In this document: piece after piece, positions 9,063-17,732 of the stretch | Position numbering within the stretch: position 1 is the stretch's first letter | Layout of the letters: each line of letters opens with the position of its first letter | Source of the DNA: Cymbomonas tetramitiformis | Taxonomy: Eukaryota > Chlorophyta > Pyramimonadophyceae > Pyramimonadales > Pyramimonadaceae | Length of the DNA stretch: 64,000 bases | Direction of reading: 5' to 3' | Assembly (NCBI GenBank): GCA_001247695.2 | Contig: LGRX02024790.1 | Coordinates: 1-64,000 of the forward strand | The notes under the pieces: model-generated | Database searches by the model: none | Seen by the model: the letters and a program-made list of their open reading frames with translations, nothing else | What the model was told of the DNA's origin: nothing | Position numbers and translations under genes: made by a program

Positions 9063-11258
9063 CTAGAAGCCAAAACTAGAATCCAGAAACCAAGACCAAG
9101 AAGAAGACTCGTAGAACAAATTAAGGAATCCACAAAAGTGAAAACCAAAGTCACAGTCTGCCGAAACCACAGAAGCAAAAGAAATGCTAAAAGGTAAAGC
9201 AATTGGAAAGACAGACAGGCAGTTGGCAGTCACCCCCGTGGGATGTATTGCTGCAGCGAAGTCAGGGGCTCGATCGAGCACCACCGAACCCTGAACCGCT
9301 GACACACATGCAAGCCACATGAGTGCGGGCAGGGCTAAGAATGCAAAAGGGAAGACCCTCGGCAATGTTGCCACACCGAAACGTGACCGTGTAGCCGGTG
9401 GGTTCGAGGGAATCTCGTCTCCGGAGGAAGAAAAGCCGTCGGAGTCGTCGTCATCGTCGATCACGGAAAGCTCTCCCGGGTGAAGTGACTCGTGAACAGA
9501 GTCAATCGAGCACAAATTAAGGGAGGGGTCAGAGCATGCCGACAATATCTGGTCCATAAAAGTGACACGGAGAGGTTCCTCGAAAGGAGACTCGATAGAA
9601 GCTGGGTCCGATGTCAAAACAGGGTAAAGCCTAGTGTCGATCTCGTGATTGGCAGGTGGTGGCGCATCGCACACCACCTGCGGCATAGACAAAGTGCCAA
9701 GGTGTAGAGTGGGCTGCACACTGGACGTGTCAGCACCACCGACCTGTGCAGCCGCAGCCGCAGACCGCAGGGAGTCTAGCACACCTCGTGCGTCGGCCAA
9801 GACATCCCCCATGCCGGTGCCCGTGGCACCACGACTCAAGCCCGCGTAGTGAGCACGCAATCCCACGTCGTGCTTTACCGGGTAGGTGAAGGGGTCTGGG
9901 TCGTCACGCACCAGTGGCTGGTCGTGCTGGTGGCATAGTGCTGCAAACTCACTGTCGTTCTCGTCGTCGAAGGCCGTCTGGAAGGCGGAAACGACGTCGT
10001 CCAAGTCCATGGCGGCATTCCGGAGTCCCACATCACACGAACCACACACCTCTGGGCAACGTGCGGTGTCATGTAAGTGTCCAGGGCAGAGGGGGCACTC
10101 CTGAACGAAGGCCGACGATGCAGAATGAAAGGAAATGCAACGTGCACCCTGTGTGGTACGCGACTGTGACCAATTACCACCTTTGGTAAGTGGGGAGGCC
10201 GCAAAGCGGTGCTTCCATGCCACTCGACGATCACGCCCATGAAACTTCCCGTCGGACCGACGGTTCCGCTCGTCACGCCATTTTGACGGCGGAAACTTGA
10301 CACCACCGCCCCCATGCCGACGGGGAAAATCATCCCGTGGCGGCGGTGTGTCACGTGCACTCCCTTGCTCCTCATGACGAAGGGAGGCAATAAGAGTAGA
10401 GGCCTCACCTACCAAACGAGCAAACTCCTCGAGGAAGTCCGCGATGTCGCGCTGCTCCCCACCTGCGTACGCTAGTCCGAGAGGCATGTGCGTCGGGCTA
10501 GGCGGTGTAGCCTTGGGGCGGGTAGGAGGGCCATCAGGGTGTGAACACCACCACACCTCGAGAATGTGCGTGTAGATCTCCTCGATGCCCACTTTCGCTA
10601 ACTCGGTGTCCAGGCGAAGTGGGGTAATTACCTCTCTGTAAAATTCGGCGTCCAGCGCTGCCAGAAGCTGCCTCTTGGCAGCCTTGTCGTCCAGAGATCC
10701 CGCCCCACTAGCCGCGATAGCTTTAAGACACTCATCAAATTGTGCCACTAAGGGCTCTGGGTCAACAGAGGACCCAAAAGAAATCCCTAAAAGCTCCTCA
10801 TGGTGTCGGAGTGGCCGATGCCCAGGAGGCAGGAGCCTCTTGGTAATCTCGAGGAGGGCGCGCTTACCGTCGCGCGGAGAAATTCTTGCCGAAGCGTCGA
10901 CCCACCTTCGAGCTGGAGAGTGGGGCGTCGTCAATGAGACCAATGCACGAAGCAAAATGTCGTTGAAAACCGGATGAACTTCTTTGGTGACGTCCACGAG
11001 GTCAAGAATGTCCTCGTTGGCGGCGTCCTTGTTGACGAACGAAGATTCCAGCGCAGTCACCAAGGAGTCCCATAGAAGTTGGCGATGTGGCTCACTTCCG
11101 GAAAATGAAGACGCCTTCGTACTTAGCGTGTCCTTCGCAACACGCTTAACAACATCAACGTCCCAAGATGATTGCAAAACCGCGTTGCTACGTGTCCTAT
11201 CAGCAGCAGCAAGTGTGGCGTGCGCTGACTGTGGTGTGCTCTGATAGCGAGCACCCAC
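9063..11258 (-). CDS. Gag protein of gag-only LTR element
   Basis: 731-codon ORF, the only long ORF between the LTRs. Residues ~130-240 resemble a capsid-like Gag helical region (ALLEITKRLLPPGHRPLRHH, then VAQFDECLKAI). An Arg/Gly-rich basic stretch (~305-350) precedes a zinc knuckle with exact CX2CX4HX4C spacing at Cys388, Cys391, His396 and Cys401, a nucleic-acid-binding motif of Gag nucleocapsids. The C-terminal ~130 residues include a hydrophobic stretch (FLALPALMWLACVSA) that could be a membrane segment, unusual for Gag. No protease, integrase or RT motif follows. The 447-bp leader (11259-11705) has no gene. Confidence 0.85.
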   Translation of the reverse strand: MGARYQSTPQSAHATLAAADRTRSNAVLQSSWDVDVVKRVAKDTLSTKASSFSGSEPHRQLLWDSLVTALESSFVNKDAANEDILDLVDVTKEVHPVFNDILLRALVSLTTPHSPARRWVDASARISPRDGKRALLEITKRLLPPGHRPLRHHEELLGISFGSSVDPEPLVAQFDECLKAIAASGAGSLDDKAAKRQLLAALDAEFYREVITPLRLDTELAKVGIEEIYTHILEVWWCSHPDGPPTRPKATPPSPTHMPLGLAYAGGEQRDIADFLEEFARLVGEASTLIASLRHEEQGSARDTPPPRDDFPRRHGGGGVKFPPSKWRDERNRRSDGKFHGRDRRVAWKHRFAASPLTKGGNWSQSRTTQGARCISFHSASSAFVQECPLCPGHLHDTARCPEVCGSCDVGLRNAAMDLDDVVSAFQTAFDDENDSEFAALCHQHDQPLVRDDPDPFTYPVKHDVGLRAHYAGLSRGATGTGMGDVLADARGVLDSLRSAAAAAQVGGADTSSVQPTLHLGTLSMPQVVCDAPPPANHEIDTRLYPVLTSDPASIESPFEEPLRVTFMDQILSACSDPSLNLCSIDSVHESLHPGELSVIDDDDDSDGFSSSGDEIPSNPPATRSRFGVATLPRVFPFAFLALPALMWLACVSAVQGSVVLDRAPDFAAAIHPTGVTANCLSVFPIALPFSISFASVVSADCDFGFHFCGFLNLFYESSSWSWFLDSSFGF

Positions 11259-11705
11259 GTTCCTAGCGAAAATTAACCCTTATTAGCGAAAATTGAATCA
11301 AGACGCATTCTCGCGCCCACGGCCGGTGTGTTAATGCTAGATGTACTCATTCAGAATTGAAATTCCTATAGGAGGGGCGTTGGGATAAGGCGAGGTGCAA
11401 ATTGTAGGGTGGCGAGCGACGGATTCGCAGTTACGGAGCGAAGGGAAGTAGGGGTCGAACGAAACCAACGAAGTCGAATACGCGACGGCCAAGGAAGAGT
11501 TGACATGGGTGATCAATCCAAGTCGAAAACATAATCCAACGCGGAAACTCGAAGAAGAGGCCGAAAGTTCCCAATCCAAAATCTCACCGTAACATAGTGC
11601 TAACCGCGAGCTCTAAGATGGCCAATTGAACACCTCGCGAGGGCCCAACGCCCCGCCAAGCGGAAAACCTTAGCCAATCATGGCAAATTCGGCAGTGAGA
11701 AAAGC

Positions 11706-11723
11706 GGGGTGATACCCATAACC
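11706..11723 (-). other. Putative primer-binding site, half-tRNA type
   Basis: Directly next to the 5' LTR, on the element's strand, the sequence is GGTTATGGGTATCACCCC. Its first nine bases match the initiator-tRNA anticodon-loop complement (GGTTATGGG) used by copia-type elements that prime from an internal tRNA fragment. The match beyond those nine bases is weak. Confidence 0.55.
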
Positions 11724-11920
11724 TGTGAGATATATTGTACCGTAATATAATTATCGGGGTGGTCACTGAGTTATTCTCCTACAAGTGTAAACTGAATATA
11801 AAGATAAACGAATATAATGCGGAGCTGTGACCTAGGTATCTGCCACCAAGTACTGTACGAGTACTGGTACAGCTAAACGGAGTCATGCACATAATGACCT
11901 ACGGTGCACTGAATCCAGCA
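11724..11920 (-). repeat. 5' LTR of gag-only element (197 bp)
   Basis: Plus-strand ends TGTGAGATATATTG and GAATCCAGCA. Contains 4 bases (ATTA) absent from the other LTR. Followed inward, in the element's direction, by a primer-binding site. Confidence 0.92.
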
Positions 11921-13182
11921 TAATCCACCACCAGACGCAATGTCTTCGGGTCACCAGGCTTGGGTACCATCAGACATGGGGCGGCATACGGGCTTGACGA
12001 CGGCCGGATGTAACCCTTCTTCATGAGCTGCTCGATACGTTCACGTAGCCGGCGTAGCTCTTCAGCGGTCATCTTGTATGGGCGCCTACATGGTGGTCCA
12101 CCCTCCGCGTCCGGCTTGCGTTCGATGCGGGCCTTGTCCTCCTCAGTACGGCGCAACTTGGATGCCTCCGGTAAAGTTGAACACAGGGTATCCAGGTACT
12201 TCTCAAAGAAGGCGTCAAAGCGCTGCTTCCACGTGCTGCTTACCGGTGCGTCTCGAGTATCTTGACGGGGTTCTTCCTTCTCCAGGGTGGTGTGAGGTGA
12301 CGGTACTTCAGCAGCGGTAGCTGCGAAAGCTGCCTCATGGTCGTCCCCGCGCGCCGCCATCATGAGCCACTGAGGTTGCGACTCTTCATCCCCGGCCAGG
12401 CGCCTGGTTTCGGCGTGGATGAGGTGCTGCTTCAGTTGTGTTGCCGTCAAGAATACCTCATCGATCAGCCCTGCGCCCTGGGCCTTGCCCTGACCCATCC
12501 CCGGACTACAACCCACGAGCGTCACCCGTTGCTGTCCTCCACCATTTGCTCGCGTGTTGAAGGAGACGGAACCGTGACCGGCATAATCCAACGTGACCGG
12601 GGAGAGACTGCGAAGCCACTTACCCCCCAACACCACGTCTACTTGGATTCCTAACGGCAAGACTCGCAGAGCCATCCGCTTCTCGCAGTAGTTTACTCCC
12701 GACGCCGCGTGCGCGGTGAACTTGGTGTACGCCACCTCTCCAGCGGTCTTTACAGACCCATCTGCCAGTGTGACCTTCATTGGTGTCCCTGAGCGCACTG
12801 TCAAGTCGCAAGTACGGGCACATTCCGCCGAGATGAAGTTGTCCGAGGCGCCTGAGTCCACCAGCACCTTCACTCGATGTCCACGAAGGTAGGCATAGAA
12901 CACCAGGAGTAAGGGTCCTTCCTCGTCTCGCACCGCTGACAGTGTGTGTGCCAAGAGTGTCCCTGCTCGAGAGTTTGCCTTCCAGCGCACCCCCCCATCC
13001 AGTTGAACATGCTTACATTTAAGAGCATCTTCGATTGGGTGTGAACTCAAGGCGGCTGCAGTCTCGTCCACCAAGGCGTTGCACTCGTACTCTTCGCCAC
13101 TGCCGTGTTCAGTAGCACTGACGTACATAGTGGCGTTGGTCGAGGCAGGCACTGGCGTGAGTGGTATCACTACAGTAAACAC
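11921..13182 (-). pseudogene. Ty3/gypsy aspartic protease and RT start
   Basis: Minus-strand ORF of about 420 codons. It carries a retropepsin active site VKVLVDSGASDNFIS (near 12850), an LPLGIQVDVVLGGKWL motif typical of the second half of gypsy proteases, then the RT entrance (RLRERIEQLMKKGYIRPS, SPYAAPCLMVPKPGD, TLRLVVDY). The reading frame is cut at 11926 by the gag-only LTR element and resumes at 8514. The upstream end meets a TA-flanked MITE at 13171. No gag or LTR of this element was recognised upstream. The element is dead: frameshifts and stops lie in the downstream half. Confidence 0.9.
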
Positions 13183-13687
13183 TCAGTATTAAGGAATTCA
13201 CCGTTAAGGAATCAGCCAGCGTTTGAGGGGTCACGATTTTAGTGATTTGGCTGGCTGGACCCAAAAAATAAGGAAGAGGTCCGAAAGAAGGAAGGCTCGC
13301 TGGCTGGCATGCTTTCGGCAATCTTGAAATAAGAAATTGACGCTGGCATAGCTTGACGCGGTACACATGGCATTAGGCTAAGCGAGGCGCATCATTTTGC
13401 TGTAATCATTGGTGTTACGGGGTATACACCATCTTATAAGCTATGTATATGATGCCTACTCGTTGGGTCCATTTTACCACGTTCGAAAAGTCAGCACACA
13501 GTTTTCTCTAAAATTTCAGTTTGTGAGGCTGAGGAAGATAACGAATGGCGCTGGCTGGCTCATGAATCGGGTTCCTTCTAATGAACGAATTCGTTAGCAC
13601 GCTGACGCTGGCGAGAGGGGGTCACGATTTTAGTGATTTGGCTGGCTGGCGCCAGATCTCTGTTTCATTAAATATGAGTGTTTACTG
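13173..13687. mobile_element. Mariner-like MITE (TA target)
   Basis: A 515-bp element with 13-bp terminal inverted repeats CAGTAAACACTCA, flanked by TA (13171-13172 and 13688-13689). A 30-bp segment containing GATTTTAGTGATTTGGCTGG occurs twice inside (near 13230 and 13621). TA duplication with CAGT-starting ends fits Tc1/mariner; no transposase is present. Confidence 0.75.
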
Positions 13688-13689
13688 TA

Positions 13690-13835
13690 TCAGTGGGGCT
13701 GACGTGGGTGGTCGGTGTCACTGTTGGTGTCGCTGACGTGAGTGGTGTCGCTGTCGGTGACACTGACGTGGGTCGTGTCGCTGTCGGTGGCGCTAACGTG
13801 CGTCCGGTCGCTGTCGGTGGCCACCACTTTCTGAC
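13690..13835. repeat. GTCGCTGTCGGTG-type short tandem repeat
   Basis: Repeated GTGTCGCTGTCGGTG and GCTGACGTGGGT units. A shorter related block occurs at 14722-14785. Both are probably remnants of one degenerate minisatellite. Confidence 0.7.
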
Positions 13836-13839
13836 CCAC

Positions 13840-14695
13840 CAAAAGTTCCGACCGCTAGAAAGTGCCACAGTCATTCGTATCATTGTCATGTCGCTGTCGC
13901 TGCTACAGTGGGGCCAAAGTGCCAAAACGCCAAAATTTGGCGCATGTCATGTCTCCAGCCTACGGAATCCAAACCCATTCAGATCGAATTGAGGACGCAG
14001 GATAACATGAAAATTAATCCTACGGCGAAACGTAATTATTTGAAATATTAAAAATTCATTTTAGCGACAGCGACAGCGACAGGCGAACGAAGTCCGCTCG
14101 TACGCCAGCGCCACTATTGCGCCAGTGTTTTTTTTACAGAATACTGTCGTTCTGTACAGTTACAGACTGTACGTTGAAAAGAAATGTACTTCATGCAATG
14201 TGATGAAAGTCACAAGGGGGTGTGCCTGGAGTAGCGCAAGAAAGTTGGGGCGGGCAAGCGATAACTTGCATTTCCATACTTAAAACGGCACTGTTGACTG
14301 AGACATTCGGCGTTTGCGACTGTCTACGACGGTGATCGGGAAAGCGAAACCCGAATGGGGAAAGCGGAACGCCAATGGGGAAACAGGATGGGGACTAGTG
14401 TAGGGAGAGCGACCGAGGAATGGGGAATTTGGAAGTGTTGAATAAAGCGAAATAAAATGTAGAGTGAAATGGTGACGTCAGCAGTCAGTCTTAAATCTGA
14501 ATCGTTATCTTTGCTATGCATGGACGGTAAATACATGCTTTGAAATTCAGTGTCATGGGGGGGTGCCACTTATTAGCGTATCATTATCCTCTAGGGGCAG
14601 GCGTAACAGCTGTGCACCTTCAAATATCACGCTTCCGGTAGGAAGAGTCACATTTTTTCCTTTTTTCTTTTTTTCTTTTTTCTTTTTCTTTCGTA
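13840..14695. other. Spacer, no gene seen
   Basis: Short ORFs only. Contains a CGACAG triplet run near 14065 and a T-rich tract at 14652-14692. No element ends found. Confidence 0.5.
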
Positions 14696-14879
14696 TCATT
14701 TTTTAGCGGAGTCAGGACGTAGTGGCGCTGACGTGGGTAATGTCACTGTCGGTAGCGCTGACATGCGTGGAGTCGCTGTCTGACCCGCTTTCCAGCGGCA
14801 GGGACCCATTGGTTGCATGTCGGGCCGAGCGCGTTGCACGCTGGACCAGGCGCGTCGCCTGCTCAGCGAGGTAGGTTGC

Positions 14880-15262
14880 ATGCTTAACCGAGCTGGTTGC
14901 ATGCTCAGCCGGGCGTGTTGCAGGCTCAGGCTGGCATGTTGCATGCCCCGCATGCCCCGGCACATGCCCCGCTGCATGCCCCACTGAGCTGGCTGCATGC
15001 TCGGGCTTGCATGTTGCATGCCCCGCATGCCCCGGCGCATGCCCCGCTGCATGCCCCACTGAGCTGGTTGCATGCTCAGGCTGGCATGTTGCATGCCCCG
15101 CATGCCCCGGCGCATGCCCCGGCGCATGCCCCACTGAGCTGGATGCATGCTCAGGCTGGCATTTGGCATGCCCCGCATGCCCCGCATGCACCGCATGCCC
15201 CGGCGCATGCCCCGGCGCATGCCCCGGCGCATGCCCCGGCGCATGCCCCACTGAGCTGGTTG
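14880..15262. repeat. 75-bp GCATGC-rich tandem repeat
   Basis: CTGAGCTGG marks unit starts at 14984, 15059 and 15134 (exactly 75 bp apart); the next unit is 117 bp because a 14-bp sub-repeat (GCATGCCCCGGC type) has been amplified. Minus-strand translation gives MRRGMRRGM-like runs; the period is a multiple of 3, so open frames are expected and not taken as genes. Confidence 0.9.
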
Positions 15263-15595
15263 CATGCTCAACTGGCCGTGTTGCTTGCCCCGCAAGCAAC
15301 ACGCGTTTGGTCGCATTGGTCGCGTGCCCCGGCGCATATATTCCTTCGTAGACATGGTCACACCCTCAGGGCTCAAGGTTGCCATCTTCTGTGTGCACTC
15401 AACATTCGGAACACCTTTCAAGACCGTACTCCACACTAAGGGGACACGGGTACGCTACCCCTCTCCCTTTGGTGCAACGACGAAGTCCTCTTCTTCCTCT
15501 TCCTCTTCCCCCGAAGGATATATATCCTGCACATTTTTGCCCGGGCTTGTGAACTCAAAACCGTCGGGCTCAGCCATGATTTTCTCAGCGGGAAA

Positions 15596-16070
15596 TTAGT
15601 CAAATTCGCTTTTGAAGACAGTTCTGAAAAGCTCTCAATCAGCCGCATGCAACCATTTACTCGAGCGCACCTAAATCATTTCAATGCTCGAAGTATTTAC
15701 CGAGACGTACTCGATTTCAACTACAAAATAACGCGTCACGCGTAAGGCAGAAATAAACTAGCGTTACATCACCCTAACAGTAACAAATATCCCTAACAAC
15801 ATGTATAGTACTTGGTGAGATTGTTACTTGAGGTCTAGGGTCAGAATTAGGGCTTCAACTGTCAAAACAACACGTGAGTCCATTAAAAGTTTCGTTGAAA
15901 TTCACGTCGTTGATACTCCGTGTCATCCGATTTGAACGTCATCATGCAACCGGCCTTGAACGGACCTTTCCGACACTATTTTCAAAAATGCATTCAGGCA
16001 AGAATTCACGTAGTTGTCGCGAGAAACGTGCAATTTCCAAAGACCAAAAATTCCGTTCGCAGCTTAGGGG
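15596..16070. mobile_element. piggyBac-like MITE, right part (copy 3)
   Basis: Right end CTTAGGGG then TTAA (16071-16074). The segment starting GTCAAATTCGCTTTTGAAGA matches copy 5 near 51894, and the distance from there to the right end is the same in both copies (475 bp). The left ~70 bp with the left TTAA is missing. Confidence 0.6.
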
Positions 16071-16545
16071 TTAAGTATGGGAAACCATTGAAATTGTGCA
16101 TGTTTTTCTTTTTTGTTTTTCTCCAAGATGACCGTACAAATCGATATATTTAGGTGAGAATCATGTTCCAAGCAGTTTACCGATCGATGGTAATGTCAAA
16201 GCCGATGGTTTGGTGTGCTCATTGCACATCTGCACGTTTATATGCGGGCTCGTGCCAATCGATGGTTGACCAAGCCAACGCCTGAAACACCCATAAATTT
16301 GACGGCAATATGCATATATAAGCGGGTATAATGAATACGATGGTGGATGGTTGGTATCAAACTATCGGGTTAATCGATACCTCTCACATGGTGAATTTAT
16401 TTGACATGTTACCGCAAGAAATATTACATGTATGCAGCAAAATACACAACTACCCGAACAGACCCGAAAAACTTTCACCGGCTTAGTGACACGAATAATC
16501 CAAATCTATCAAACTAGAGCTAGTTCACTAAAAACTCGAAGGCAT

Positions 16546-16809
16546 CTAAGCTTTGGATGAAGGTCCTGCTCCTGGTCCACTGCGATTGATGCAACACTCG
16601 TAGTTTTGATGGTTGAAACAATAAACGAAATGCCCATACTTGTTACATACAAAATCCACTTGGCGCCTGCAGTTTGGAATACACAATTTTCCATCTTGAT
16701 CGTCCTGATGGCCACGATTGTCGTTGCCACGTGTATGGGCTTCCCCATCGCCAAGAAATCTGGTGGAGTTGCCTTCTCCATCGTCATCGGGTCCATTGTC
16801 ATCAATCAT
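16546..16809 (-). CDS. Small Cys-rich hypothetical ORF
   Basis: About 88 codons from an ATG at 16809. The first half is acidic and Gly/Asp-rich; the second half has eight Cys, including CIPNC, CNKYGHFVYC and a CC pair. It could be the last exon of a secreted or zinc-binding protein, but no signal peptide or splice acceptor is convincing and I recognise no family. It lies 0.6 kb beyond the stop of the kinase gene, same strand. Confidence 0.3.
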   Translation of the reverse strand: MIDDNGPDDDGEGNSTRFLGDGEAHTRGNDNRGHQDDQDGKLCIPNCRRQVDFVCNKYGHFVYCFNHQNYECCINRSGPGAGPSSKA

Positions 16810-17422
16810 GCGGGGAAGCACACATCAGGAATGGATTCGAATTTCAGTCGTATTCTGTGTTTGATTTTCCCTAGTGCATAGGCCTGCACGCCCACGTCTG
16901 CGGTGTAGTACCGCTGCATTGATGTGCAATTTCCGTACATGCCATACATAATGCCCTTACTTATCAAATGAATGGATTTATGATACATACGAAGTGTCTT
17001 CATTGAGCACACAAAACATTATCGGAAATATTTTCACGTCTGTGCGCACTTCTTATAAAAAGCATAATTGTATCAAACAAATCAGCCGGCATAGTTGGTA
17101 GCTTTGTTAGCAATTGTGATATCTGAGATCCACGACGCAGGAACTGCCTCCCTTTGCTCAATATAACCACTCCATGGTCAGAATCCCCACACCGCCACTA
17201 ACTGCGTTGCTACGACCCGCAAAAGCAGGTGTGCATTTTTGCACTTTATGATAGAATGTGCCTCCTAGCCATTTCACATCACATATTATTCTGGGAAGTG
17301 TTTTGCTTGAATGCATCAGTAAAAACGGCTGCATGCTTATATCACAGATGCCAAACGTGTCTCCAGCCTACTGTTTATGTCACAGAGCTTACCGTCAGGC
17401 TTCCAGGCAACTTGTGATGCGA
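16810..17422. other. Intergenic region downstream of kinase gene, no gene seen
   Basis: Short ORFs only. The 3' UTR and poly(A) signal of the kinase gene should lie here; no clear signal was picked. Confidence 0.5.
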
Positions 17423-17732
17423 CTAGTGGGGCTTACTGCTGGCACTGTCGTACCAGTCTATTGGTTTTCGGCTCTTCAAAGTATGATCACATCCTGGGGC
17501 TTCATCCACTGAGAAGTTGCAGTGTCTGTTGACTATTTCCTGGAGATCTTGCCGCGCGTCAGCAAAAGTTGGTCTTTCCACCGGATCATGGGCCCAGCAT
17601 TTTTTAATGAGCTCTGCATATTCTGGTAGCATTTTTTTGGGCAGTATGGGACGCTCCCTGTGACACACGCGTATCATGACACACCCGTCTTGGAGACCTT
17701 GAAACGGATATTCGCGTGCAACGAGCTCATAC
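17423..17732 (-). CDS. Exon: kinase C-lobe end and stop
   Basis: 310 nt; first base completes the split Met codon. Acceptor GGTGTGCAG. Encodes YELVAREYPFQG, CWAHDPVERPTF and a ~35-residue tail ending DSASSKPH before the stop. Confidence 0.9.

Larger units (their letters stand above)
8520..11920 (-). mobile_element. Gag-only LTR retrotransposon (TR-GAG type)
   Basis: Complete insertion with two LTRs, one gag ORF and no pol. It is flanked by the 5-bp duplication TAATC (8515-8519 and 11921-11925). Removing it with one TAATC restores the gypsy RT frame through the motif VVDYRQLNQ. LTRs start TG and end CA and differ by one 4-base indel and about one substitution, so the insertion is young. Direction follows the gag ORF: 5' LTR at 11724-11920, 3' LTR at 8520-8712. 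Mobilisation would need pol from another element; this is inference from the missing protease, integrase and RT. Confidence 0.92.

Noticed and set aside
14696..15436. Met/Arg/Gly repeat protein on the minus strand
   Set aside because: Pure product of the 75-bp GCATGC minisatellite; frames on both strands are open.
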